From positions 177,438-241,437 of the forward strand of contig JAQWMQ010000035.1 of assembly GCA_029246705.1 (NCBI GenBank): a stretch of DNA of 64,000 bases. Direction: 5' to 3'. Below the pieces are notes generated by a model. That model ran no database searches and was not told where the DNA came from. It saw only the letters and a program-made list of their open reading frames with translations. The DNA comes from Phycisphaerales bacterium (lineage in GTDB: Bacteria; Planctomycetota; Phycisphaerae; Phycisphaerales; SM1A02). This document shows positions 17,818-25,818 of the stretch, piece after piece (positions within the stretch are counted from its first letter, which is position 1; each line of letters starts with the position of its first letter). The translations under genes and the position numbers were made by a program.

Positions 17818-17897
17818 GGACCAGATCCTAACCCGTGAAGGCCCATGATTCCCCCCGTATCGGTAGACTTGCCCGTCCAAACCCAGGAGGACCACCC

Positions 17898-18524
17898 ATG
17901 AGCTTCAACCTGCCCGACCTTCCGTACGCCGAAGACGCCCTTGAACCGGCGATCGACGCACGCACCATGAACATCCACCACTCGAAGCACCACGCCGCCT
18001 ACATCGCCAAGCTGAATGCCGCGATCGAAGGCACCGACCTCGCGGGCAAGACCATCGAGGAGCTGTGCACCGCGATCAAGAACCTGCCCGCCGATGTGCA
18101 GGGTGCGGTTCGAAACAACGGTGGCGGACACTTCAACCACAGTCTCTTCTGGACGAGCCTCGCCGCCCCCGGCAACGGCAGCGCCCCGAGCGCGGAGCTT
18201 GCCGCGGCGATCGACGGCACCTTCGGTTCGATGGACGGCTTCAAGGAGAAGTTCGCCGCCGCAGCCGCCACCCGGTTCGGCAGCGGTTGGGCGTGGCTCT
18301 GCGTGAAGGGCGACGGCGAACTCTGCGTCTGCTCGAGCGCCAACCAGGACAACCCCCTCATGGTCGGCGTCATGGACTGCCCCGGCACGCCGATCCTCGG
18401 ACTCGACGTGTGGGAACATGCCTACTACCTCAGCTACCAGAACCGTCGCCCCGACTACATCAACGCATTCTGGGACATCGTCAACTGGGACGAGATCAGC
18501 AAGCGCTTCGCCGCTGCCCGCTGA
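17898..18524 (+). CDS. sodA: Superoxide dismutase, Mn type
   Basis: 208 residues, with CAGGAGG 8 bases before the ATG. It dismutates superoxide. The metal ligands are visible: HHSKHH near residue 25, [13 protein letters not shown] near residue 75, and the signature DVWEHAYY. The Gln in SANQDNPL corresponds to the Mn-type outer-sphere Gln146, and NNGGGH to Gly77, so Mn rather than Fe is predicted. No signal peptide, so cytosolic. A TAGACT box lies at 17864, about 34 bases before the start. A strong terminator follows. Confidence 0.95.
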   Translation: MSFNLPDLPYAEDALEPAIDARTMNIHHSKHHAAYIAKLNAAIEGTDLAGKTIEELCTAIKNLPADVQGAVRNNGGGHFNHSLFWTSLAAPGNGSAPSAELAAAIDGTFGSMDGFKEKFAAAAATRFGSGWAWLCVKGDGELCVCSSANQDNPLMVGVMDCPGTPILGLDVWEHAYYLSYQNRRPDYINAFWDIVNWDEISKRFAAAR

Positions 18525-18556
18525 AGCGACTGCGCCGATCAGATCCGACGTGCAAC

Positions 18557-18586
18557 GACAACGCCCCGCATCTGCGGGGCGTTGTC
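18557..18586 (+). terminator. Terminator after sodA
   Basis: 14-bp perfect stem (18557-18570 with 18573-18586), so effectively a 12-bp stem with a 6-base loop. Lies between the convergent sodA and the lipoprotein gene. Confidence 0.8.
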
Positions 18587-18605
18587 ATGGATCAAGGCGC
18601 GGGGT

Positions 18606-19298
18606 TCAGGCATCGGGACGCGCTGAACGAACCAGCGAGTCGAAGGCATCCTTGTTGGCAAGGACGGTCGGGCTCGGCCCGAGCAGGCGAATGTAGACGT
18701 TGCGGCCGGGTGCCTGGATGATCACGCCAAGCTGGGCCCAACCCGAGCGTGGTGCCGCCGCACCCATGCCGGCATAGCTGCCTTCGAGTTCGATCCGCTT
18801 CACCGTCATGCCGTCGACCTCGATCGTCGAACGCTCCTCCCGAGGCGGGGTTCCATCGAGTCCCCGGAACTGGCCGGCCCAGCGATCGATGTTCGCATCC
18901 ACCGGTCCGCCATCACCGGAACCGAAGACGCTGAAGATCAGGTCCGCGGCGGGATCACCGTCCTGCCCGGGCACCGTGTACTGCAGGGTCCTGAAGCGCA
19001 TGGTCGGCGTGATCCAGCCCCAGAGTGGCGGCTTGTCGAACTGGAGACCCGCGCAACGGGCGATGCTTGAATCATCCGTGGGCCCGGACACCACCCAACT
19101 CGCGGGATCGGACCCCGCCGTGGTCGTGGTCGACTCCATGTCCCCGGCCGGGGGTGTCGTCGTCGGTGGTGTCGTCGGTGCCGCCTCGCTGGTTCGAGGG
19201 GCGGGAGGTGCGGGCACCCGTGGCTGCGGTTGATCACCACAGGAGATCGGCGCAGCGAGGACCAGCAACAGGGAACAGGATGAGATGATCGACTTCAT
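18606..19298 (-). CDS. Hypothetical lipoprotein
   Basis: 230 residues from ATG 19298, with GGAG 6 bases upstream. Signal peptide MKSIISSCSLLLVLAAPISC ends in a lipobox Cys at residue 20, then a ~45-residue Pro/Thr-rich linker. The folded part (FDKPPLWGWITPTMRFRTLQ, VKRIELEGSYAGM, NVYIRLLGPSPTVLANKDAF) resembles periplasmic proteins of unknown function seen widely in Planctomycetes, with a last helix typical of a PsbP/LpqN-like fold. That comparison is weak. The open frame continues far upstream antisense to the amidohydrolase. I regard that extension as spurious. Confidence 0.75.
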   Translation of the reverse strand: MKSIISSCSLLLVLAAPISCGDQPQPRVPAPPAPRTSEAAPTTPPTTTPPAGDMESTTTTAGSDPASWVVSGPTDDSSIARCAGLQFDKPPLWGWITPTMRFRTLQYTVPGQDGDPAADLIFSVFGSGDGGPVDANIDRWAGQFRGLDGTPPREERSTIEVDGMTVKRIELEGSYAGMGAAAPRSGWAQLGVIIQAPGRNVYIRLLGPSPTVLANKDAFDSLVRSARPDA

Positions 19299-19343
19299 GG
19301 TTTCTCCGAAAGCGGCGGGTGAAGACCGTACGATACCCTCAAG

Positions 19344-20900
19344 ATGAGTGGATCGACACGCCATCCCGAGATCCGCGGCGTTCGCAACGCCCTCATTCGA
19401 ATGCCGGGAGCGGCATCGAGACTTGTGGACGTGCCGATCGCGAACGGCAAGATCACCGCCCTGGAAACACCAGGAACCCTGCAGGATCACGAGACCCTCG
19501 ACGCCGCCGGAAACTGCCTGCATCCGGGGTTCGTCGACAGCCACCTCCACTTCTCCCTGGGTGGGGAGACCCTGCAACAGCTCGATCTCAGTGGTGTTCG
19601 CAGCCGGGAGGACTTCGAAGCGGCGATCGCCCGCCGCTGCGCCGAACTGGAGCCGGGCGCCTGGCTGCAGGCACTTGGCTGGAACGAGGCGAACTGGCCG
19701 GACGGTGCGATGCCGGACACGTCGTGGCTGCGCGCCGCCGGAGACCGCCCCACCGTCTGCTACCGGATGGACTTCCATGCGTGCGTGGTGAACGAACCGG
19801 TGCTCGCGATGCTCGAAGGCGCGGCGTGCCCGCCCGGGGGACGCATCAACCGCGATGCAAGCGGCGAACCGGACGGACTGATGGTCGAATCCGCCGCCTG
19901 GCACCTGGTGAACCCGTTGGTTCCCGATCCCACGCCGGAGCAACGCCTGGCGGCCGCACGGGCCGCGGCCGAACACTGCGCACGCCTCGGGCTGGTCGCA
20001 GTGGGCTCGATGGAATACCCGGCCGAGCTCGCCGAGGGCATCGTGCCCCAGCGAGAGACGCTGGGGCTGCGGTTCCTGGTGACGCTGCTCGAACGGACCT
20101 GGCCCCTCGACTGCACGATCGCCGAACGCTTTCCCGCCGACGCGTGGTTGAAGGTCATCGGTTTCAAGGCGTTTCTCGACGGCACCCTCGGCTCGCGCAC
20201 CGCCGCGATGCTCGAGCCCTACGCCGATCAACCGGACGCCGGCAGCGGCATGCTGATCGAACTCGCCGAGGAAGGCGTCCTCGAGCCGTGGATCCAGGCC
20301 GTACACCAGCACGGGTACTCGCCATCGATGCATGCGATCGGCGACCGCGCCCTGCGACTCGCCCTCGACGCCGCGGACACCCTGCCCGCGGACGCCCGCG
20401 AACGGGTGCGGTTCGAACACGCGCAGACCATCCACCCCGACGACCTCCCACGCATGCGCGGACGCTTTGCGAGCATGCAGCCACTGCACAAGGCCTCGGA
20501 CGCAGTGACCGCACGCAGCCGACTCGGCGCGGAACGCATGAACCGGTTCTTCCCCTTCCGTCAGCTGCTTGATGCCGGCGCGCGGCTCGCCTTCGGAAGC
20601 GACTGGCCGATCGTCTCCTGCGATCCCTTCGAGGGGATCCGGGCCGCGGTCACCGGGCGCGACCTCGAAGGCCGGGTGCACCGGGCGGAGGACACGATTC
20701 CCGTCGAGGCGGCGATCGCGGCCTACACCACCGAGGCTCGGGCGTGCCTGGGCTGCCCGGGAGGTTCGATCGCGGCCGGCGAACCGGCGGATCTGGTGCT
20801 CCTGGACCGGGATCCGGTCGAAGTCGACTGGCATACGGACAAGAACCCCGAAGTCCTTGCGACGATCGTCGCAGGCAGGATCGTCCACGAACAGCGATGA
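19344..20900 (+). CDS. Metal-dependent amidohydrolase, YtcJ-like
   Basis: 518 residues. Amidohydrolase-superfamily barrel with the metal motif HPGFVDSHLHFSLGG near residue 55, a carboxylysine-region IGFKAFLDGTLGSRTAAML, MHAIGDRALRLALDAAD, FEHAQTIHPDDL, and the catalytic Asp in LAFGSDWPIV. The C-terminal strand domain ends with GEPADLVLLDRDP. YtcJ-type enzymes act on N-acyl or cyclic amides, and the substrate cannot be told. It is the first gene of a tight plus-strand group with moaC and an M50 protease (gaps 7 and 5 bases). Confidence 0.9.
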   Translation: MSGSTRHPEIRGVRNALIRMPGAASRLVDVPIANGKITALETPGTLQDHETLDAAGNCLHPGFVDSHLHFSLGGETLQQLDLSGVRSREDFEAAIARRCAELEPGAWLQALGWNEANWPDGAMPDTSWLRAAGDRPTVCYRMDFHACVVNEPVLAMLEGAACPPGGRINRDASGEPDGLMVESAAWHLVNPLVPDPTPEQRLAAARAAAEHCARLGLVAVGSMEYPAELAEGIVPQRETLGLRFLVTLLERTWPLDCTIAERFPADAWLKVIGFKAFLDGTLGSRTAAMLEPYADQPDAGSGMLIELAEEGVLEPWIQAVHQHGYSPSMHAIGDRALRLALDAADTLPADARERVRFEHAQTIHPDDLPRMRGRFASMQPLHKASDAVTARSRLGAERMNRFFPFRQLLDAGARLAFGSDWPIVSCDPFEGIRAAVTGRDLEGRVHRAEDTIPVEAAIAAYTTEARACLGCPGGSIAAGEPADLVLLDRDPVEVDWHTDKNPEVLATIVAGRIVHEQR

Positions 20901-20907
20901 TGTCACC

Positions 20908-21366
20908 ATGAGCGAAGAACTGACGCACTATGACGCCGAGGGCAACGCCCGCATGGTCGATGTCTCCGGCAAGCCGCCGATGGCGCGCGAAGCGGTGGCG
21001 GAAGCGTTCCTGGTCGCCGCGGCCGGCACGATCGACCGGGTGCTGGCGGGCGAGCTGCCCAAGGGCGAGGCCCTCGCGGTGGCCCGGGTCGCGGGCATCC
21101 AGGCGGCGAAGCGCTGCGCGGAGTTGATCCCCCTCTGCCATCCGCTGCCGCTGAATCATGCGGCGGTCGACTTCGAACGCGCTGCGCCGAACCGGCTGCG
21201 GGTGGTCGCGACCACGCGAACGATCGACCGAACCGGGGTGGAGATGGAAGCCTTGTGCGCCGCGTCGATCGCGGCACTCACCCTGTGGGACATGGTCAAG
21301 GGGGTCGACGCCGAATTGATGATCACCGACGTCACCCTGTGTTCAAAGACGAAGGTCGAGGTCTGA
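20908..21366 (+). CDS. moaC: Cyclic pyranopterin monophosphate synthase
   Basis: 152 residues. Second step of molybdenum cofactor synthesis, converting the MoaA product to cPMP. MVDVSGKPPMAREAVAEA, AAKRCAELIPLCHPLPL with the substrate-binding HPL, and GVEMEALCAASIAALTLWDM are family hallmarks. The active-site Lys is in the end region (MVKGVDAELMI). No moaA or other moa gene is near. Start follows the amidohydrolase stop by 7 bases. Confidence 0.96.
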   Translation: MSEELTHYDAEGNARMVDVSGKPPMAREAVAEAFLVAAAGTIDRVLAGELPKGEALAVARVAGIQAAKRCAELIPLCHPLPLNHAAVDFERAAPNRLRVVATTRTIDRTGVEMEALCAASIAALTLWDMVKGVDAELMITDVTLCSKTKVEV

Positions 21367-21371
21367 TCGCG

Positions 21372-22052
21372 ATGATGAGTGGTGGATGGTGGGTACACGA
21401 GGTGTACTACAACGGCGGAGCGGTTCAGCTGGGCTCCTGGATCTTCTGGGTGATCTTCTCGATCACCCTGCATGAACTGGGCCACGGCTGGGCGGCGATC
21501 TGGCAGGGCGACGACACGCCCCGCGAGACCGGTCACATGAGCTGGAACCCGCTGGTCCACATGGGCCCGTGGTCACTCGCGATGTTCGCGATCATCGGCA
21601 TCGCCTGGGGCCTGATGCCGACCGATCCCTCGCGCTACCGCTGGGGACGCAAGGGACGCGTCGTGGTCGCCCTCGCCGGCCCGCTGGTCAACGTGGCCCT
21701 CGCGGTCCTGGCGCTGACCGCCCTCGCCTTCTGGGTGCGTTTCGGCACCGCAGGCAGCGCCTTTGATGAACGACTGCACGTCTTTCTCCTGACCGGTGGC
21801 ATCCTGAACATCTTTCTCGCCGGCTTCAACCTGATCCCGGCCCCGCCGCTGGACGGTTCGCAGGTCCTCATGGGGCTCTCCGACCGGTTCTACCAGTGGT
21901 TCCACAACCCCCAGGTCCAGCAGTACGCCTTCTTTGCGATCATCGCCCTGTTCTTCATCCTGAACCTGGGCTCGATCGGCTACGCGCTGTCCTCAGACGC
22001 GTCCGTAGGGTATGTCCGGGCCCTGAGCTGGCTGCTGGGCGCCTCGGCTTGA
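21372..22052 (+). CDS. M50-family site-2 protease-like membrane metallopeptidase
   Basis: 226 residues, ATG pair at 21372/21375. The zinc motif HELGH is at residues 34-38 inside the first hydrophobic helix, and the second metal ligand motif is NLIPAPPLDGSQVL. Five or so membrane segments are evident. An intramembrane protease that probably cleaves membrane-spanning substrates. No PDZ domain, so it is the short form. A TTGATA/TAGACT promoter for the ribosomal operon overlaps its stop codon. Confidence 0.88.
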   Translation: MMSGGWWVHEVYYNGGAVQLGSWIFWVIFSITLHELGHGWAAIWQGDDTPRETGHMSWNPLVHMGPWSLAMFAIIGIAWGLMPTDPSRYRWGRKGRVVVALAGPLVNVALAVLALTALAFWVRFGTAGSAFDERLHVFLLTGGILNIFLAGFNLIPAPPLDGSQVLMGLSDRFYQWFHNPQVQQYAFFAIIALFFILNLGSIGYALSSDASVGYVRALSWLLGASA

Positions 22053-22078
22053 TAAGGACCCCCGGCTTCAGCTAGACT
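22049..22078 (+). promoter_or_regulatory. Putative promoter of the rpsP operon
   Basis: TTGATA at 22049 and TAGACT at 22073, spacer 18 bases. Predicted start near 22085 gives a ~120-base GC-rich leader before rpsP. Confidence 0.5.
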
Positions 22079-22206
22079 TTCCGATTCGCACCCACCCGCC
22101 GAGGTCGGCCGCACGGGCTCCCCGCCCCCACGGTCGAACGGCAGGTCGCGTTTCGTGATCGTCACGAGCGGACCGGTCGAGGCAGGTGCCTGCCAGGAGT
22201 TCACAC

Positions 22207-22527
22207 ATGGTTGTCATTCGCATGCAGCGCATGGGCCGAGCCCACCGCCCCTTCTATCGAATCGGCGTGATGGACAAGCGTTCCCCCCGCAACGGCCGCG
22301 TCATCGAAAACCTCGGTTGGTACGACCCCGTCCACACGATGGGCAAGGACAAGCCGGAATACCAGATCAACGAAGACCGCACCCGCTACTGGCTGAGCGT
22401 CGGCGCCCAGCCCAGCGACACGGTTCGGGACCTGCTTCGCAAGGCGGAGATCGACGCCAAGCCGGGCACCGCCTACGTCGCGGCACCCATGGAAGCAGCC
22501 GAGGCCGCTGAAGCCGCGGCCGAGTAA
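22207..22527 (+). CDS. rpsP: 30S ribosomal protein S16
   Basis: 106 residues from ATG 22207, preceded by AGGAG. A GTG at 22186 gives a longer frame but is unlikely. VIRMQRMGRAHRPFYRIGV and RNGRVIENLGWYDP are diagnostic. The body is ~85 residues. The last ~15 form an Ala/Glu-rich tail (AAEAAEAAAE), an add-on seen in some phyla. It heads rpsP-trmD-rplS, a conserved bacterial order (rimM is missing between rpsP and trmD). Confidence 0.97.
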   Translation: MVVIRMQRMGRAHRPFYRIGVMDKRSPRNGRVIENLGWYDPVHTMGKDKPEYQINEDRTRYWLSVGAQPSDTVRDLLRKAEIDAKPGTAYVAAPMEAAEAAEAAAE

Positions 22528-22643
22528 GACGCACTCCGGTTCGAACCCGCACGACCTCGAGGTGGACGCCAATGCCAACGCCTCCCAACAGAGTGGGTTC
22601 GGACAAGGACAGATCCCGTGAGCGCACCCCCCCGGCGCGTCCC

Positions 22644-23348
22644 ATGCGGATCGACATCCTGACGATCTTCCCGGACCTGTTCGAGCCGACCCTCGGCACC
22701 AGCATTCCGGGACGGGCCCGCGAGATGGGCGCCGTGGAGTACGTGATCCACGACATCCGCGCGTGGGCGGACAACAAGCACCGGAAGGTCGATGATCGGC
22801 CGTTCGGTGGAGGACCAGGCATGGTCCTGATGTGCCAGCCTCTCGTCGATTGCGTCGAAGCAGTCGAGGCGATGGACGAACGGCCGGCGACTCGCGTGCT
22901 CCTCACGCCGCAGGGTGAACCCCTTCGGCAGGGACGCGTGGAGACCCTGGCGAGAACGGAGCGACTGCTCCTGATCGCCGGACACTACGAGGGGATCGAC
23001 GAGCGTGCGATCGAAGCACTCTCGCCCCTCGAACTGAGCCTCGGGGATTTCGTCTGCTCCGGCGGCGAACTCCCGGCGCTCCTGCTCGTGGATGCGGTCG
23101 TCCGGCTCCTGCCGAACGTCCTCGGACACGAGCTCTCCGCGGCGGAGGATTCATTCTCCGCCAAGGACGAGTCGGGCCGTCCGCTCCTGGACTGCCCGCA
23201 CTACACCCGCCCGCGCTCGTGGCGCGATCGGGAGGTTCCGGAGGTCCTGCTCGGCGGCGATCATGCCGCAATCGCGAGTTGGCGCCTCCAACAGATGAAG
23301 GATCGGACGCGCACACGGCGCCCCGACCTCGAGACACGCGACCCCTGA
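22644..23348 (+). CDS. trmD: tRNA (guanine-37-N1) methyltransferase
   Basis: 234 residues from ATG 22644 at MRIDILTIFPDLFEP. The frame is open to 22572 but the conserved start is here. It methylates G37 in tRNAs with G36 using SAM through a trefoil-knot site: DDRPFGGGPGM, LLIAGHYEGIDERAIE, and SLGDFVCSGGELPALLLVDAV are all present. Between rpsP and rplS, with no rimM. Confidence 0.97.
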   Translation: MRIDILTIFPDLFEPTLGTSIPGRAREMGAVEYVIHDIRAWADNKHRKVDDRPFGGGPGMVLMCQPLVDCVEAVEAMDERPATRVLLTPQGEPLRQGRVETLARTERLLLIAGHYEGIDERAIEALSPLELSLGDFVCSGGELPALLLVDAVVRLLPNVLGHELSAAEDSFSAKDESGRPLLDCPHYTRPRSWRDREVPEVLLGGDHAAIASWRLQQMKDRTRTRRPDLETRDP

Positions 23349-23438
23349 GCGGGCAGAAGCCACGACTCAAGTCGCGCCACCGGACGGTTCCTGATGGAAC
23401 TGTGCGGGAGAACGGCGAACAGCCGGGATACCAGACCG

Positions 23439-23924
23439 ATGAGCAACAACACCACTCCAATCGAGATCGTCGAATCCATCGTTGCCGACCAGCTGAAGGG
23501 CAATGATGACCTCCCCCTGATGGGCCCCGGTGACACCATTGATGTGCACTACCGGATCATCGAAGGCGAGAAGGAACGTGTTCAGATCTTCCAGGGCGTG
23601 CTGCTCTCGATGAACAACCAGGGCATCAACCGCACCATCACCGTTCGGCGCATCGTCGCCAACGAGGGTGTCGAGCGAATCTTCCCCCTGCACTCCCCGC
23701 GAATCGCCCGCATCGACGTGATTCGTCGCGGCGACGCACGGCGTGCGAAGCTCTACTTCCTGCGTGACCGCATCGGCAAGTCCCGTCGACTGCGCGACCA
23801 GCGCCGCGGCCAGAAGCACATCCAGGTCTGGGAACAGTCCCACGCCCAGAAGGTCGCCGAAGCCAAGCAGGCCGCGAAGGATGCCGAGAAGAGCCGTAAC
23901 GAGGCCCAGGACGCGGCAAAGTAG
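23439..23924 (+). CDS. rplS: 50S ribosomal protein L19
   Basis: 161 residues from ATG 23439. Core motifs include GDTIDVHYRIIEGEKERVQ, FQGVLLSMNNQGINRTITVR, GVERIFPLHSPRIARIDVIR and ARRAKLYFLRDRIGKSRRL. The C-terminal ~35 residues are a charged helix (QAAKDAEKSRNEAQDAAK) beyond the usual end. Third ribosomal-cluster gene; queD follows after 18 bases. Confidence 0.97.
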   Translation: MSNNTTPIEIVESIVADQLKGNDDLPLMGPGDTIDVHYRIIEGEKERVQIFQGVLLSMNNQGINRTITVRRIVANEGVERIFPLHSPRIARIDVIRRGDARRAKLYFLRDRIGKSRRLRDQRRGQKHIQVWEQSHAQKVAEAKQAAKDAEKSRNEAQDAAK

Positions 23925-23942
23925 GCCAGGCAAGTCGATTCG

Positions 23943-24308
23943 ATGCGGGTAAGCCTCAGCAAGACATTCTCGTTTGAAGCCGCCCACTGGCTGCCCACGT
24001 TTCCCGAAGGACACAAGTGCCGCCGCATGCACGGGCACTCCTTTCACATCGACGTGATGGTGGAGGGTGATGTCCCCGAGGAGACGGGCTACCTCCTCGA
24101 TTACGGGGAGATCAAGAAGGCGATCAGCCCGATCCACGACGAACTGGATCATCGATGCCTCAACGACATCGAGGGCCTCGAGAACCCCACCGCGGAACTG
24201 CTGGCCAGGTGGATCTGGAACCGACTGCATCCAACCCTGCCCCTGCTGGTCGAGGTCAACGTGCGGGAGACCTGCAGCAACGGCTGCACCTACCGCGGAG
24301 ACCGCTGA
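23943..24308 (+). CDS. queD: 6-carboxytetrahydropterin synthase
   Basis: 121 residues. It makes the queuosine precursor from dihydroneopterin triphosphate. The zinc His are in FEAAHWL and HGHSF, the catalytic Cys is in HKCRRMHGH, and LLDYGEIKKAI and ELDHRCLND follow. The C-terminal VNVRETCSNGCTYRG carries the substrate Glu. Could equally act in folate-type pterin metabolism. It is in line with the ribosomal genes and followed after 1 base by an unknown gene. Confidence 0.95.
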   Translation: MRVSLSKTFSFEAAHWLPTFPEGHKCRRMHGHSFHIDVMVEGDVPEETGYLLDYGEIKKAISPIHDELDHRCLNDIEGLENPTAELLARWIWNRLHPTLPLLVEVNVRETCSNGCTYRGDR

Positions 24309-24309
24309 C

Positions 24310-25020
24310 GTGACGCTGCATGCGCTGCACGACGCGGCGGTGGTGGCGCGACTGGCCGGCGCGGACCCACCACTCTGTGAATCACTCGCCCTCTCGGTCG
24401 AGGACCCTTCCGAGGTGCTCTTCGCGTTCGTCGGTGACAACCCCCTTGCCCCCGACTGGCTGGTGGACCTGGATCTTCCGGGCGAACGCATCGCCTGCTG
24501 GAGCGGAACCCTCGATCACGATGCCGTCGCTGCAGGCGATCTCTTCGCCGCCTGCCCGCGCAACTGGATGCACCCCGGTCCGGAAGCCCTTGCGAGCCTG
24601 CTTGATTCGGTCATCCCGGGCCTGGAACGCAACGGGCGAAGTCTCTGCCTCTTCCCGCACGCACGCCACGTGCTCAGCGACGTCCAGGGTTCGATCAACC
24701 TGCTGAGGCAACGACGAAACACGCCGATCGAGGTCGCCCTGACCCCGTCCTCCATGCTGACGCCCTCGATGCTTGATTCCCTGGAGGACCACCTCGAGCG
24801 GTCCTTCGGCACGCTTGCGGGCGAATCTCCCCTGCTGTTCCTGCACGACGTGGTGATCGATGACACGGATGATCGCCTGCTGCCGGTACCCCTGGGATCC
24901 GGGATCCTCGACCAGGAGACGGTGCTTGAGGCGGTCCGAACCCACTGGCCACGCGAAAAACCGATCGTGGTGCTCGGAGAGGCCCTGGCCGAGCAGACCA
25001 GCTGGCTTGCTGGCGCCTGA
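24310..25020 (+). CDS. Unknown protein downstream of queD (possible TIM-barrel)
   Basis: 236 residues from a GTG placed 1 base after the queD stop. The frame is open further upstream only as a shadow of queD. I do not recognise a named family. SLCLFPHARHVLSDVQGSINLL and IEVALTPSSMLTPSMLDSL have a rhythm like sugar-isomerase/AP-endonuclease-2 TIM barrels, and repeated acidic patches (VVIDDTDDR) could bind metal, but no catalytic set is certain. No signal peptide or membrane helix. Coupling to queD suggests an operon, not necessarily a shared pathway. Confidence 0.65.
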   Translation: MTLHALHDAAVVARLAGADPPLCESLALSVEDPSEVLFAFVGDNPLAPDWLVDLDLPGERIACWSGTLDHDAVAAGDLFAACPRNWMHPGPEALASLLDSVIPGLERNGRSLCLFPHARHVLSDVQGSINLLRQRRNTPIEVALTPSSMLTPSMLDSLEDHLERSFGTLAGESPLLFLHDVVIDDTDDRLLPVPLGSGILDQETVLEAVRTHWPREKPIVVLGEALAEQTSWLAGA

Positions 25021-25079
25021 GCGACTGTGCCCCCCTTGAGCGCCCCTCAACCCAGCTGAAGGAAGCCTGATTCCGCAGA

Positions 25080-25108
25080 TTGCCGGGTCCGAGATCCCCT
25101 CGTAGACT
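25080..25108 (+). promoter_or_regulatory. Putative promoter of the HNH endonuclease gene
   Basis: TTGCCG at 25080 and TAGACT at 25103 with a 17-base spacer. The predicted start is near 25115, 40 bases before the ATG. Confidence 0.5.
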
Positions 25109-25154
25109 CAAGAGGTCGTCGGAAGGAACCGACGTCTCTTCCGGAGGATCCGGC

Positions 25155-25802
25155 ATGAGCTTGATTCCAAACCACCTGAACGGCCCACCGGCCCTGGATG
25201 CCCAGGTCCTGGTCCTCAATCGCGTCTACTCCGCGATCCGGATCATCGATGCCCGCAGGGCGTTCACGCTGCTGGCCAAGCAGATCGCCGAGGTGGTCTC
25301 CCTCGAGGACGGCACCTACCGCAACTACGACTTCCACTCCTGGGCCGACATCGCCGAACTCCAGCGCGAGTTCGAGGCTGAATCACACGAGTGGGTTCGA
25401 ACTGCACGGCTCACCATCGCGGTCCCCAAGATCATCCGGCTCTTCGACTACGACCGCCGACCGGTTCAGGAGATCAAGCTGAACCGGCGGAACATCTACG
25501 CACGAGACGACAGTCGCTGCCAGTACTGCGGCAAGCGGCACTCGACCCGTGAACTCTCCCTGGACCACGTGGTCCCCCGCGTCCAGGGCGGGAAGGAATC
25601 CTGGACCAACCTGGTCTGTGCCTGCGTGAAGTGCAATGCCCGCAAGGGTGGACGCACGCCCGAGCAGGCCCGCATGCACCTCATCCAGAAGCCGCGCAAG
25701 CCGCGGCGCAACCCCGCGATCACCGTTCGAATCGGCAGCCCCCGCTACAACTCCTGGAAGGCGTTCCTGGACGAAGCGTACTGGACGGTCGAACTGGATT
25801 GA
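25155..25802 (+). CDS. HNH endonuclease family protein
   Basis: 215 residues from ATG 25155, with GGAGG ~9 bases upstream. Residues ~1-110 are an N-terminal domain common to this group (ALDAQVLVLNRVYSAIRIID). The HNH zinc-nuclease core follows: CQYCGKRHSTRELSLDHVVP, GGKESWTNLVCACVKCNARK with four zinc Cys. This family is widespread and single-copy in many phyla and is not tied to phage here. The biological substrate is unknown. Ends 16 bases before the convergent CPBP gene. Confidence 0.9.
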   Translation: MSLIPNHLNGPPALDAQVLVLNRVYSAIRIIDARRAFTLLAKQIAEVVSLEDGTYRNYDFHSWADIAELQREFEAESHEWVRTARLTIAVPKIIRLFDYDRRPVQEIKLNRRNIYARDDSRCQYCGKRHSTRELSLDHVVPRVQGGKESWTNLVCACVKCNARKGGRTPEQARMHLIQKPRKPRRNPAITVRIGSPRYNSWKAFLDEAYWTVELD

Positions 25803-25818
25803 GTCTCGCGTCGGCGCG

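Noticed and set aside
19299..20909. Very long minus-strand open frame extending the lipoprotein to 767 residues
   Set aside because: It runs antisense to the clear amidohydrolase gene. The signal peptide, lipobox and ribosome site fix the real start at 19298.
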